DNA from: Haladaptatus sp. ZSTT2
GTDB taxonomy: Archaea > Halobacteriota > Halobacteria > Halobacteriales > Halococcaceae
NCBI RefSeq assembly: GCF_037081775.1
Contig: NZ_JBAMHQ010000001.1
Span: 2,108,001-2,172,000 of the forward strand
Length of the DNA stretch: 64,000 bases
Reading direction: 5' to 3'
The notes beneath the pieces are model-generated. The model had not been told where the DNA came from. It saw nothing but the letters and a program-made list of their open reading frames with translations, and did not search any database. Positions 42,852 to 51,520 of this stretch are shown here, one piece after another; the stretch's first letter is position 1, and each line of letters opens with the position of its first letter. The translations under genes and the position numbers were made by a program.

Positions 42852-43430
42852 ATGGAGAGTATCGCAGACGCCTACAGCAAGCGAGAACGCCCCGAGCGCG
42901 ACCCGCGCCGGGTGCTCGCTGGTGGGCTGTTTCTCGTCCTTGGGACCGCCGGACTCATCTCCGCGATTGCCATGGCGACGACGGGCCTCTTCGAGACCCT
43001 TGGCCTGAGCGTGTTCGGCGCGCGAAAGCTCGCCGGGGTGCTCGCAGGCGTCGCCATTCCGGCCATTCTACTCGGCATCGTGATTGCGCTCCCGACCGAG
43101 AAAGCCGCTCTGCGTGGTGTTCTCGGGGGGAGTTTGCTCGCGCTTATCGGCGTCGCCATCTTCCAGTTCGCCTATCCCTACTGGTGGAGCGGCGCGACGA
43201 CGGGGAATCCAGACCTCACCTTGCTCGTCGTCGGGACGTACTTCCTCGGGACAATCGTCGCCTTCGCCTACGTGTTCGTCGCCGTCGCCACGTTCAAAAC
43301 CCGTAACACGCCCGGTGATAAGGTGACCGTCGAAATCATGACCGAAGGCGAGACGCGCACGATTGAAGTCCACCGCTCTGAGGTCGCTGAGACGATTTCT
43401 GCCACCAACCGCTCGCACTCGAACAACTGA
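42852..43430 (+). CDS. Four-helix membrane protein of unknown function
   Basis: 192 residues with four hydrophobic helices (about 22-44, 63-82, 89-110, 123-147), a basic N-terminus (YSKRERPERDPRR) and a soluble C-terminal tail of about 45 residues (KVTVEIMTEGETRTIEVHRSEV). Conserved in style with uncharacterised haloarchaeal membrane proteins; I cannot name a function. The next gene starts 51 bases downstream on the same strand. Confidence 0.75.
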   Translation: MESIADAYSKRERPERDPRRVLAGGLFLVLGTAGLISAIAMATTGLFETLGLSVFGARKLAGVLAGVAIPAILLGIVIALPTEKAALRGVLGGSLLALIGVAIFQFAYPYWWSGATTGNPDLTLLVVGTYFLGTIVAFAYVFVAVATFKTRNTPGDKVTVEIMTEGETRTIEVHRSEVAETISATNRSHSNN

Positions 43431-43481
43431 CCGGACGAACGGCTTTCTTTCTCGCTCCCGTACCCGGAGTAGACTCCGTCG

Positions 43482-44027
43482 ATGATGACGACAACGCACA
43501 TCGCAGTCGGCATGACCCTCGCCTACGGACTCGTGGCGCTGTTCCCCGAGTTTACACCCGTCGTCCTCGGCGTCGCCATCGTCGCGAGTATCTTCCCCGA
43601 CCTCGACGTGCTGTTCGAGCACCGAAAGACGCTCCACTTCCCCGTCTACTACGCGCTCGTCGCCCTCCCCGCCGCCGTGGTCGCCGCCGTTTGGCCCTCG
43701 ACGCTCTCGGTTGGCGTGTTCACCTTCCTGTTGTTCGCGTGGGTCCACTCGGTGTCCGACATCTTCGGCGGTGGCGCAGAGGCCCGCCCGTGGGAAGTCG
43801 AGTCGCGACGCGCGGTGTACGTCCACCTCACGAAGCGCTGGCTTCCACCCGACAGAGGCGTCAGATACGACGGCTCGCCCGAAGACCTCGCGCTCGTGGT
43901 GGCGTTTTCGGTGCCCGCCTTCGTTCTCTCTGACGGCCCGTTGTTCTACCTGCTCTGTGTGAACCTCGCGCTGTCGGTCGTCTACACGGTGTTCAGAAAG
44001 CAGGTTCCCGATTTCGACCTCTCGTGA
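43482..44027 (+). CDS. Membrane-bound metal-dependent hydrolase, YdjM/DUF457 family
   Basis: 181 residues with about four membrane helices. Metal-ligand style motifs are THIAVGM near the N-terminus, FPDLDVLFEHRKTLHFPV (about 39-56) and WVHSVSDIFGGG (about 87-98), the pattern of the YdjM/DUF457 family of predicted membrane hydrolases. Substrate unknown. A second ATG follows the first immediately, so the start is uncertain by one codon. The decarboxylase gene follows within 50 bases, pointing to a membrane-lipid context. Confidence 0.85.
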   Translation: MMTTTHIAVGMTLAYGLVALFPEFTPVVLGVAIVASIFPDLDVLFEHRKTLHFPVYYALVALPAAVVAAVWPSTLSVGVFTFLLFAWVHSVSDIFGGGAEARPWEVESRRAVYVHLTKRWLPPDRGVRYDGSPEDLALVVAFSVPAFVLSDGPLFYLLCVNLALSVVYTVFRKQVPDFDLS

Positions 44028-44075
44028 GCATCACGGATGCAAGGCTTTGATACGACGCCCGAACAAGCGAGAGCT

Positions 44076-44678
44076 ATGTCCACCGGACTCGCTCCAGACG
44101 GCCTCAAATTCGCGGTAATCGCGTTCTTGGCTGGCCTCGCGGCGACGATTTTCTCCCCGATTGGCGCGCTGTTTGGCTTTCTCCTCTCTGGGTCTGTGTT
44201 GCTGTTCTACCGCGACCCCGACCGCGAGATAACCACTGAGGGTGTCGCCGCCCCCGCAGACGGCAAGGTGTCGGTCATCCGCCGCGAGGGCGACCAACTC
44301 CGCGTTGGCACCTACATGAGCGCCCGCGACGTCCACGTGAACCGCGCCCCACTCGCGGGGACGGTGCAGAACGTCACGCACAAACCCGGCGGCTACAAGC
44401 TCGCCTTCTCGAAAGAGTCGGACAACAACGAACAGCTCCACATCGAATTCGAAGAGTTCACCGTCGTGCTCATCGCCGGCTGGTTCGCCCGGCGCATCCA
44501 TCCCTACGTCGAAGCCGGTGATGAGGTCGAAAAAGGCGACCGTATCGGCCACATCTCCTTCGGAAGTCGCGCCGACGTGCTTCTCCCACCCGACATCACC
44601 GAAGACATGCTGGCGGTCGAAGAAGGCGACCGCGTGTATGCGGGCACCTCGATGCTCGCCCACGGGTTTAAGGAGTAA
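44076..44678 (+). CDS. asd: Archaetidylserine decarboxylase (PssD-type)
   Basis: 200 residues with two N-terminal membrane helices (about 10-45) and a phosphatidylserine-decarboxylase domain. APADGKV, DVHVNRAP and the self-cleavage site HISFGSRADVLLP (Gly163-Ser164, giving a pyruvoyl group) are clear. It converts archaetidylserine to archaetidylethanolamine and, with PssA, supports lipid anchoring by archaeosortase ArtA in Haloferax. Start set at MSTGLAPDG for a usual length; an upstream ATG (44037) adds 13 residues. No ArtA or PssA is in the window. Confidence 0.9.
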   Translation: MSTGLAPDGLKFAVIAFLAGLAATIFSPIGALFGFLLSGSVLLFYRDPDREITTEGVAAPADGKVSVIRREGDQLRVGTYMSARDVHVNRAPLAGTVQNVTHKPGGYKLAFSKESDNNEQLHIEFEEFTVVLIAGWFARRIHPYVEAGDEVEKGDRIGHISFGSRADVLLPPDITEDMLAVEEGDRVYAGTSMLAHGFKE

Positions 44679-44697
44679 TCAGCAGAACACACCGTAG

Positions 44698-44985
44698 ATG
44701 GAGGGCGTTCTCTGGTACGTGCTTGCGAGTTCACGAGGCGGCCCGACGCGGGTTCGCATTCTCAAAGCACTCAACGAGCGGCCACAGAACGCAAACCAAC
44801 TCGCAACGGCGCTAGAGCTCGACTACACGACGATTCGCCACCACCTCGACGTGCTGATGAAGAACAACGTCGTTCGTCGCACGGACGACGACTACGCGGC
44901 CGTCTACCTGTTCACCGACCAGCTCAAATCGAACTGGGACGTCGTCGAAGAGGTGCTCGCAGTCGTTGACCGGGAGGACCCATGA
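44698..44985 (+). CDS. ArsR-like winged-helix regulator
   Basis: 95 residues. SRGGPTRVRILKALNERPQNANQLATALELDYTTIRHHLDVLMKNNVVRRT is a winged helix of the ArsR type, with a short C-terminal helix. It is the first gene of an HTH/membrane/lipoprotein trio and a good candidate for binding the 11-base phased repeats found before the next two genes. No metal-binding cysteines, so it is not a classical metal sensor. Confidence 0.85.
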   Translation: MEGVLWYVLASSRGGPTRVRILKALNERPQNANQLATALELDYTTIRHHLDVLMKNNVVRRTDDDYAAVYLFTDQLKSNWDVVEEVLAVVDREDP

Positions 44986-44987
44986 GT

Positions 44988-45004
44988 TCGGACGAATTTT
45001 GGAC
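44988..45004 (+). promoter_or_regulatory. Phased direct repeats (2 x TYGGAC) before the small membrane-protein gene
   Basis: TCGGAC (44988-44993) and TTGGAC (44999-45004) are spaced 11 bases and sit directly upstream of a TATA-like CATATAG (45008-45014), 35-50 bases before the ATG. The block GGACGAATTTTGGA recurs before the lipoprotein gene. Position and phasing suggest a transcription-factor site. Confidence 0.6.
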
Positions 45005-45039
45005 AGCACATATAGCGACGACACACCAACGAGGAACTG

Positions 45040-45342
45040 ATGAGTAGCCTGCTCGACGCAGCACGCGTTGCCGCCGCCGTAAACGTGCTCTTGCTCGTAG
45101 CACTTGGCTCGGTCTGGCTGCGCAACTTCCGCGCCCACGGGGCACGGCACACGAAAGGCCTGCTCGTGTTCGCCGCCTTCCTGCTCGTCGAAAACCTCTT
45201 GTGGCTCTACTTCTACGTGTTCCACCCCGCCTTTATCGGCTGGTTCGAGAACGCTGGCACCGACGTGCAAGTCGGTATGACACTGCTCTGTGGGCTGGAA
45301 CTCGTTGCGCTTGCCTACCTCACACGCATCACCGTCGAGTGA
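45040..45342 (+). CDS. Small three-helix membrane protein
   Basis: 100 residues, three membrane helices (about 8-28, 39-62, 75-97) with His/Arg-rich loop RAHGARHTKG between the first two. Tyrosine- and tryptophan-rich second helix. No recognised family. Lies between the ArsR-like gene and the lipoprotein gene, sharing an upstream repeat element with the latter, so the three probably form one response unit. Confidence 0.75.
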   Translation: MSSLLDAARVAAAVNVLLLVALGSVWLRNFRAHGARHTKGLLVFAAFLLVENLLWLYFYVFHPAFIGWFENAGTDVQVGMTLLCGLELVALAYLTRITVE

Positions 45343-45345
45343 AGC

Positions 45346-45373
45346 TTGGACGAATTTTGGATGAAGTTCGGAC
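45346..45373 (+). promoter_or_regulatory. Phased direct repeats (3 x TYGGAY) before the lipoprotein gene
   Basis: TTGGAC (45346), TTGGAT (45357) and TCGGAC (45368) are spaced exactly 11 bases, one helical turn, 35-62 bases upstream of the ATG. The first two units match the element before the membrane-protein gene (GGACGAATTTTGGA). Likely an activator or repressor array. Confidence 0.65.
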
Positions 45374-45407
45374 AACGCTCATACCGCGGTCGCTCGCCGT
45401 TCTAGAT

Positions 45408-45974
45408 ATGGCCATTTCACGACGCCTGTTTCTCGCCGTGACCGCCTCTGCAAGCCTCGCGGGCTGCCTTGGCGGCTCTGGCGGCGAGACGACCGAGACG
45501 ACAACGACGGCGTCCACGACCGAGGCGACGACCACGGACGCAGAAATGACAACCACCGAAGGCGGGATGGACGGGGCCACCGTGCAGGTCACGTCCCACC
45601 CCGACCTCGGCGACATTCTCGTTGGCCCGGACGGACGCACCCTCTACATGTTCGACCGGGACACCGAAGGCGACCCGATGAGCACCTGCAGCGGGGGCTG
45701 TGCGTCGACGTGGCCGCCGCTTACCGTCACCGACTCGCCCACGAAAACGGACGACGTGTCTGCAGCACTCACCACCTTCGAGCGAGATGACGGCTCGATG
45801 CAGGTGGCTGCGGGTGGCTGGCCGCTCTACTACTTCGCCCCTGATGAGAACCCCGGTGACGCGAAAGGGCAGGGTGTAAACGACATCTGGTGGGTACTCA
45901 AACCCGATGGAACGCCGATCAGACCGTCGGAGACCGACGACACAGAAACCAGCCAGAGCTACTACGCGTTCTGA
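45408..45974 (+). CDS. Secreted lipoprotein with repeat domain (COG4315/Lipoprotein_15-like)
   Basis: 188 residues. Arg-rich start (SRRLFLAVTASASLAGC) with lipobox LAGC at Cys20, a Thr/Glu-rich linker (about 25-55), then two copies of a repeat: PDGRTLYMFDRDTEGD...CSGGCASTWPPLTV and GWPLYYFAPDENPGDAKGQGVNDIWWVLKPDG. The repeats match the secreted-repeat family of COG4315, with conserved LY-x-F and W residues; the cysteine pair CSGGC is part of the motif. Exported and lipid-anchored. Role unknown. Start at ATG 45408; the longer frame is a shadow of the upstream gene. Confidence 0.88.
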   Translation: MAISRRLFLAVTASASLAGCLGGSGGETTETTTTASTTEATTTDAEMTTTEGGMDGATVQVTSHPDLGDILVGPDGRTLYMFDRDTEGDPMSTCSGGCASTWPPLTVTDSPTKTDDVSAALTTFERDDGSMQVAAGGWPLYYFAPDENPGDAKGQGVNDIWWVLKPDGTPIRPSETDDTETSQSYYAF

Positions 45975-46021
45975 ACACTCCTGTCACGAGTTTTTCGCTG
46001 GACAAAATCAGCGGGTGCGCC

Positions 46022-46171
46022 TTACTGTTCGAGCGGGACGTATTTGGTCGAAAGCAGCCATGCGTCGGTCATCGATGGGTCTTCGATGACCGCGACGGAG
46101 CGGAATTCGTCTTCGTATTCGGTGTAGATGAGGTCGGAGTCGTCAGTTTTCTGCGGTTGTTTGTAGTCCAT
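46022..46171 (-). CDS. 49-residue acidic protein, DUF7331-like
   Basis: Frame MDYKQPQKTDDSDLIYTEYEDEF...DPSMTDAWLLSTKYVPLEQ. The pattern of an acidic N-terminus followed by a D-A-W-L-x-S end resembles a group of very small haloarchaeal proteins of about 50-60 residues (DUF7331). Not in longer frames, so easily missed. It is followed on the same strand by nothing and preceded by the HalOD1 gene 35 bases upstream, suggesting one transcript. Confidence 0.6.
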   Translation of the reverse strand: MDYKQPQKTDDSDLIYTEYEDEFRSVAVIEDPSMTDAWLLSTKYVPLEQ

Positions 46172-46206
46172 GATGAGTGGTGTGTTGTGGGGTGGTCAAG
46201 TGGCGA

Positions 46207-46536
46207 TTAGTCGCTAAGGCCAGTGTACGAAGAGACGCCGCTGGCTGGGTCTGCCTGCTTTGGTTCGAGAGAAATATCGACCGCGTCTGTGGCCGTGACT
46301 TCGATTGTGGCGACAACCTCTTCGAGTGGAACGGTCACCGTTCCTTCTCGTCGGCCGCCGACGCGCGTCGTTCGAAAGAGCGAATCGAGTGCTTCGGGGT
46401 CAACGTAGTCGAACACGCACACGTGCAATTCGTGTGGCTCGACTGCGTGCCAGTCTGCGAGCGCTTCGACGAGTAACTCGCTCACTGGCCGCGTAAATGC
46501 CCCCTCGTTTCCGTTCATCCGAAGCGTTTCGTACAT
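46207..46536 (-). CDS. HalOD1 output-domain protein
   Basis: 109 residues. SELLVEALADWHAVEPHELHVCVFDYVDPEALDSLFR matches the HalOD1 output domain, a small haloarchaeal module often fused to signalling proteins and here standing alone. The C-terminal strand EGTVTVPLEEVVATIEVTATD completes it. Shares a transcript with the 49-residue gene. Adjacent to the large Bat-type regulator on the same strand, though with an A/T-rich gap of about 100 bases. Confidence 0.85.
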   Translation of the reverse strand: MYETLRMNGNEGAFTRPVSELLVEALADWHAVEPHELHVCVFDYVDPEALDSLFRTTRVGGRREGTVTVPLEEVVATIEVTATDAVDISLEPKQADPASGVSSYTGLSD

Positions 46537-46639
46537 CTTCGAACATTCATGGGTTTTAGACTTCCTAAGAAGTTGACCGTTGGTATGTTACACGCGAACC
46601 GGGGAAAATTTAGCATAGTAAATCGGCCGTCTGACGCTC

Positions 46640-49600
46640 CTACTCTTGCGTCTGACGCTCGTCTCTGTCAAAGAGTAACTTGAATAAGGTCCGCTCACCG
46701 GCGCGAATATGTCTGTTGACGGTCGGTTGTGTCACGCCGAGTATCTCTGCGACTTCCTGACCATTACTCCGGCGTGGCCATTCGAAAAAGCCGCTGAAAT
46801 ACGCCGTTTTGATGACCTCTTCTTGGCGTTTTGTGAGCCGGTTTCGCACCTCGTTTTCGAACTCTTGTTGGGTCATCACGGGAGTGTCGAACTCTCGGCG
46901 CGCCTTGAGCGTGACGTGCCCAAACGTCGATTCGAGGTGGGCGACGAACTGGCGGACGTCCGTGCTCTGTGGCACTCTGACTTTCAACTCCGCCGCCCGA
47001 TCTTCGACCGAGAGCTGGTCGAGACTCGCCCCCCGTTCGATGAGCGTCGAGATGAACGTCGAACTCTCGATGGTACACTCACAGAGACACTCGCCGTCCG
47101 ACTCTGCGATGAGCGTGAACTGACTGACGGCAGCCGATTGCTCTGCGTGCGTCCGAATTACGTCGGGGGCAATTCCCCGCACGTTGAAAAACAGGTGCAT
47201 GTTTCCGTCGAGTCGTCGCACGGCGGTTTTCAGCGTGAACTGGCCCTGCGAGCCGTCGATGAAGCCGAGGATTGGCGTTTCGAGGTTTGTGATGGTGAAG
47301 TCGAGTTCGACCGAACTCTCGCTTACGAGCGCGCGCTTTCGTTCGAGGGCGTTCATCGCATAGCCAATCGACTGGCCGAGTTCTCCGAGTACGGACAGCT
47401 CCATCTCCTCGAAGACGAGCGGTTTCGTTGAATACAGGTTCAACACGCCGTACACGGTGTCTCTGTAGACAATGGGGACAGCTGCACTCGCCCGGAAACC
47501 ACGCGAAAGCGCCTCTTCGCGCCACGGCTCTGCGACCGCGTCGGTCAAGATATTGTTCTGGACCTGTGGCTCTCTGGTTTCGATGGCCCGCGTTGCAGGC
47601 CCGCGACTCGTCTCCGTGCCGTCGGTCGTGATGGTGATGTGGTCGAGGTAGCCGTCGCCAGCGCCCGCAGAGCTAACCGGCGTAACCGCCTCTGTCGTCG
47701 GATTCGTGTGGCCAATCCAGACGAACGCAAACGGGTCGATGTCCGCCAACTTCTCACAGACGAGGGCTTCGATTTCCTCTTGGGTGTCCGCTTGAATCAG
47801 CACCTTCGTGATGTCGCGGATGGCTCGATTGATGCGGTTTACCCGGTTGAGTCGCTTGTTTTTCTGTTCGAGGCGGTCGCGCTGGTTGCGCAGGTCTGCT
47901 TCCCGGGCGGCGCGATTGAGCGACGAGCGCGCGTTCGAACAGAGCATCCCGGTGAGCAACAGGTCTGTCTCGCGAAACGCCTCCTTCTCGGGCGAGCACG
48001 TCACGAACACGCCGAACTCGCCAAGTGGGAAGATGCCCACACACTGGACGCTCGCGTTCTCTTCGGTGGGGGCGGAGAACTCGGATAAGACGGTCGCTTC
48101 GTCGCGGATGAACACCTCCCACACCGGGCTGTCGCCAACCTCCCCGAGCAACGGCGAGTCGACGAGCGCGGCCGCCCCGTTTGTCTGGGCGGCGAGTGTG
48201 AGGTCGCCTTCTGCTTCGTCGTACTCTAAGATGTAGGTGTAGGGGAGGTCGAGGACGTCTGTGGCCGCTTCGACCACGATTGAACAGACCTCGGAGGCGG
48301 TCTTCGCTTCGGGGAGTTGTTGGGCTTTTTCGTTCAACGCTTCGAAGCGCGTCTCGCGCTGTTTCGTCTCGGTGATATCTTCGAACGTGAAGATGCCGCG
48401 CATCGCATCGCCGTCTTCAACGCGCGTCCGCGAGCCGTTTATCGACAGCCACACCCAACTGCCGTCGGGTCGGGTGATGCCCAACTCGAAGTCGTAGACG
48501 GTGGCTCCCGATTCGAGCACTTTCGTGAACGGGAGTTCGTCGATAGAAAGCGGTTCGCCGTTGCCGTCGGTAAACGCAAAGTCGGGTGGGGAGTTTCGCA
48601 ACTGGTCGCGCGAGACGCCTGCAATCTCCACCGCGCGGTCGTTGATGTGTTCGATTTCCCCTGTTTCGTCGAGAATCATGATGCCGACCGGCGCGGTGTC
48701 GATGACCTGCTGGTTGAGATTGCGCTGGGTGCGCAACTCGTCTTGGAGGCGTCGTTCTTCGCTGATGTCGAGTCCCTCTGCGACGATGCCGGTCACGGTA
48801 TCGCCAACGAACACCGGCCGCGCTTGGAAATCGACGGCGACGGTGGTGCCATCAGACCGTTCGTACGTGACTTCGAACTTGCTGTACTCGCCGTCTGCAA
48901 CGCGTTCGAGTTCGCCTTTTAGCTGCGCTTGGAGTTCCGCAGAGTGAGACCACCACGGGCAGTCCCAGAACTGCTTGCCAACCACGTCCTCTAAGGCAAC
49001 GCTCGCCACGTCGAGGGCGGGCTGGTTTGCGTTGTACACCGTCCCATCCGGCCCGAGCAGGGCGAAAAACGTAAACGGGTCGTTGAACACCGCCTCGAAC
49101 TGGCGTTTTCGCTTTCGCCGCAACTGCTCTGCCTGTTTTCGGTCTGCGATGTCGCGGATGACGCCCGTGAAATACCGGGTTCCATCCTGCGTAAACTCGG
49201 AAAACGAGACGCCAAACGGCACGTCGCTGCCGTCTTTGTGCACGCCGGGGAGTTCTGCGTAACTCCAGTCGAAGTGGCGTTGGTTCGTCTCGAGATAGCG
49301 GGCGACCGCGTCGTGGTGTTGGGCGGCGAGGCTGTCGCTCATCAGTACCGCGAGCGATTCGCCGATGAGTTCTGCTGGCTCGTAGCCAAACAGCGCTTCG
49401 ACCGCCGGATTCACGAACTGGATGATGCTGTCGGTGTCGATGGTGATGATGCAGTCTGCAGTGGATTCGACGATTGCTGCGAGGTGGGCGTCGTCGCGCG
49501 TCTCGAGGCGTGGTTCGCGTGGCTCGGTGGTTCGTATCCGCTGGAGAGTTTCGCTGAGAATGTGGATGCTTTCCGGGGTGCGCTGAATGACTGTCGCCAC

Positions 49601-49873
49601 TCCGGCCTCGTATGCTGTGGCGATGGCGTGTTCTGACGGTGGGTCGTCGTAGATGATGACTGGGAGCGATGAATCAACCGAACAGAGGGCGTCGTAACTA
49701 TCGAAATCGGTGACGAAGGCGTGAACCTCTTCGTCTGCGAGTCGGCTTCGCCACTGGTCTGTGTCGGTGAACTCAACCCGAATGTCGTTTGCGGCGAGGT
49801 GTGAACGCATCTGCTCACCTGTGGCTGCGGTGGATCGATCCGTGACAACAAGAACGTAAAAATAGGATGACAT
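46640..49873 (-). CDS. Multi-PAS/GAF transcriptional regulator with Bat C-terminal HTH
   Basis: 1077 residues. Receiver-like N-terminus (about 1-115) without a complete acidic pocket, then three PAS domains (about 120-500), two GAF domains (about 510-660 and 690-840) and a C-terminal bacterio-opsin activator region with HTH_10 (LTKRQEEVIKTAYFSGFFEWPRR...GVTQPTVNRHIRAGERTLF). It integrates several signals, perhaps redox or light, and regulates transcription directly, without a histidine kinase domain. Start at MSSYFYVLVV; the longer frame is unlike the family. Probably autonomous; no target is marked nearby. Confidence 0.93.
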   Translation of the reverse strand: MSSYFYVLVVTDRSTAATGEQMRSHLAANDIRVEFTDTDQWRSRLADEEVHAFVTDFDSYDALCSVDSSLPVIIYDDPPSEHAIATAYEAGVATVIQRTPESIHILSETLQRIRTTEPREPRLETRDDAHLAAIVESTADCIITIDTDSIIQFVNPAVEALFGYEPAELIGESLAVLMSDSLAAQHHDAVARYLETNQRHFDWSYAELPGVHKDGSDVPFGVSFSEFTQDGTRYFTGVIRDIADRKQAEQLRRKRKRQFEAVFNDPFTFFALLGPDGTVYNANQPALDVASVALEDVVGKQFWDCPWWSHSAELQAQLKGELERVADGEYSKFEVTYERSDGTTVAVDFQARPVFVGDTVTGIVAEGLDISEERRLQDELRTQRNLNQQVIDTAPVGIMILDETGEIEHINDRAVEIAGVSRDQLRNSPPDFAFTDGNGEPLSIDELPFTKVLESGATVYDFELGITRPDGSWVWLSINGSRTRVEDGDAMRGIFTFEDITETKQRETRFEALNEKAQQLPEAKTASEVCSIVVEAATDVLDLPYTYILEYDEAEGDLTLAAQTNGAAALVDSPLLGEVGDSPVWEVFIRDEATVLSEFSAPTEENASVQCVGIFPLGEFGVFVTCSPEKEAFRETDLLLTGMLCSNARSSLNRAAREADLRNQRDRLEQKNKRLNRVNRINRAIRDITKVLIQADTQEEIEALVCEKLADIDPFAFVWIGHTNPTTEAVTPVSSAGAGDGYLDHITITTDGTETSRGPATRAIETREPQVQNNILTDAVAEPWREEALSRGFRASAAVPIVYRDTVYGVLNLYSTKPLVFEEMELSVLGELGQSIGYAMNALERKRALVSESSVELDFTITNLETPILGFIDGSQGQFTLKTAVRRLDGNMHLFFNVRGIAPDVIRTHAEQSAAVSQFTLIAESDGECLCECTIESSTFISTLIERGASLDQLSVEDRAAELKVRVPQSTDVRQFVAHLESTFGHVTLKARREFDTPVMTQQEFENEVRNRLTKRQEEVIKTAYFSGFFEWPRRSNGQEVAEILGVTQPTVNRHIRAGERTLFKLLFDRDERQTQE

Positions 49874-50043
49874 CTTGGGTGAGCGGGTTACTACTTCCTC
49901 ACACTTCCGAGATAAAAAAACTGCGCCATAATTTCTGTAACAATGAATGAACATTTCGAGTTACATAGTGTGTTTTTGAAACAAATAACACCGAAAAACC
50001 ACCCGGGCCCGGGAGACAGTACGGGGGCGCGTACAATTCGTGG

Positions 50044-50580
50044 TTACTGTTCGTCTACATCGGTCTCCTCTGTTGGGGTGAATGCGAGCGGGAGTGGGAC
50101 GGGCTGTAAACGCGCGGTAAATCGCGCGTTCGCAGAAACCTCCCGGTTGAACGTTCGCTGGTGGTTCAATTCGTAGGTCCCAGCTCGCAATCCGACCAGC
50201 CGACCCTCTTCTTCTCGGTCTGTCTCAGACGTCTCCGCGATACTGATGTCGAATTCGGCTTCGACGGTCGCCTCGCTGAACTGATAGCGCGTCGGCTCGA
50301 ATCCGAGTTCGAGCAACGAACGCGAGACCGGTTCCTCGGCTTCGGTCGTCATCGTTCCATCTACGGCGAGCGTGCGGGTGAGTTGTGGAACGACATCAAC
50401 ACGTGTCTCCGAGAGGACAGCAAGCAACTCGGCGGTCGAGAGGTCGAGTTTTGTTTGTGCTTCGGTGACACCCTCTGCGAGCATGTACAGCAGTTCATCG
50501 AACGGTACGTCCGGCTCCTCGCGCGTATGCACGGGCTGGATAAGCGCGCGTCGCTGCAAGTCGAGGGGCGTTATCGGCAT
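50044..50580 (-). CDS. Unrecognised protein, paralogue A of the PVP cassette
   Basis: 178 residues, no signal peptide or membrane helix. N-terminal helix-like FDELLYMLAEGVTEAQTKLDLSTAELL (about 23-50), a beta region VDVVPQLTRTLAVDG, the shared core GFEPTRYQFSEATVEAEFDI (about 92-111), and an end TARLQPVPLPLAF. The same four elements occur in the next two paralogues. Last gene of the operon, 4 bases after the gene before it. I do not recognise the family; distant resemblance to DUF2589-type proteins is only at the level of layout. Confidence 0.8.
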   Translation of the reverse strand: MPITPLDLQRRALIQPVHTREEPDVPFDELLYMLAEGVTEAQTKLDLSTAELLAVLSETRVDVVPQLTRTLAVDGTMTTEAEEPVSRSLLELGFEPTRYQFSEATVEAEFDISIAETSETDREEEGRLVGLRAGTYELNHQRTFNREVSANARFTARLQPVPLPLAFTPTEETDVDEQ

Positions 50581-50584
50581 CTTC

Positions 50585-51109
50585 TCACGCGTCCTCAGGA
50601 GCCGCTGGGCGGTTGTCGATGGTCTCGACCTCGGGGAACAGGTACTTCGGTGGTGGTACGGGAACCATCTTGGTCACCAGCCGAGAGGTTCCGTGTACCT
50701 CCTTTCCGAATTTCCGATTGTGCTCGACATCAACCGAGACGTTCGCGCTGAACGGTCCCCAGCCAAACTTGGTATCGATGCCGACTTCGACGTTGGTCTC
50801 GGTTTGAAGTTTTGTTTTGATGTCCATTTCGACCTCGATAGTTGCTTCACTAAACTGATAGAACGTCGGAAACAGACCGACTTGCAACAGTGAGACGTCG
50901 ATTGCGTCTGCGGCTTCAAACGTGACGCTTCCGTCCGCCGCAATCGTTCGTGTAATCGCAGGAACTACTTCGATTTCCGTTTCTGCGAGTACTTGCGCCA
51001 CCTCAACGGAGTTTTTGTCAAGTTGATGCTGTGCGTCTGCAATACCCTGTGCTAGACTTGCCACCATCTCCGGGAGGGGGACGTCTAGAAGTTCTTGGCC
51101 AACACTCAT
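50585..51109 (-). CDS. Unrecognised protein, paralogue B of the PVP cassette
   Basis: 174 residues. N-terminal VPLPEMVASLAQGIADAQHQLDKNS, core VGLFPTFYQFSEATIEVEMDI (about 86-106), then an amphipathic beta region with alternating charge (TKLQTETNVEVGIDTKFGWG) and end KMVPVPPPKYLF. Closest to paralogue A. It has its own A/T-rich promoter (TTTAATATATATTTAG, about 51138-51153), so A and B can be expressed apart from the three genes upstream. Start at ATG 51109; a TTG five codons upstream is possible. Function unknown. Confidence 0.82.
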   Translation of the reverse strand: MSVGQELLDVPLPEMVASLAQGIADAQHQLDKNSVEVAQVLAETEIEVVPAITRTIAADGSVTFEAADAIDVSLLQVGLFPTFYQFSEATIEVEMDIKTKLQTETNVEVGIDTKFGWGPFSANVSVDVEHNRKFGKEVHGTSRLVTKMVPVPPPKYLFPEVETIDNRPAAPEDA

Positions 51110-51208
51110 GTTATCAATCCTCAAAGACTATTCGACTAAATATATATTAAATGTATCTGAAAATAACAACGAGTGGAGGGGTAATGGTGGGTGAACGCAT
51201 GGTGCCGT

Positions 51209-51520
51209 TCACGATTCGACAGACGGGGCGTTCGCTCCGAGCGTCGCCCGGAGGCGATCCTGGTCGATGTTCACTGGACCTGCCATCGCTACCAGCGGCG
51301 CGGTTTTAACTCGAGTAGCCCGGCGAAACGAGGTGTGTACCACGGCAATGCCAGACCGGTGGTGAAAGACCAGACTGCCGACGCCGACGACGGTGAGAAC
51401 TCCGCGCATGAACGTTTCGTGGTCGGCTTCAGGAACACGTTTGACGAGAAAGAACGTCTCGTCACTCGGCGTCGGCCCCGCCACCTCGATACGCGCGCCG
51501 AACCGGTCTGCGAGGGTCAT
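51209..51520 (-). CDS. Small unrecognised protein of the PVP cassette
   Basis: 103 residues, soluble, mixed alpha/beta with a hydrophobic centre (GVLTVVGVGSLVFHHRSGIAVVHTSF). The C-terminus is acidic-basic (NIDQDRLRATLGANAPSVES). Starts within the stop of the PASTA/helix-hairpin-helix gene (ATGA overlap), so it is a likely binding partner of that protein. No family recognised. Confidence 0.72.
   Translation of the reverse strand: MTLADRFGARIEVAGPTPSDETFFLVKRVPEADHETFMRGVLTVVGVGSLVFHHRSGIAVVHTSFRRATRVKTAPLVAMAGPVNIDQDRLRATLGANAPSVES

Noticed and set aside
44982-45050. Short frame between the ArsR-like and membrane-protein genes (ATG overlapping the stop)
   Set aside because: It covers the repeat element and TATA-like box, so it is better explained as promoter DNA.
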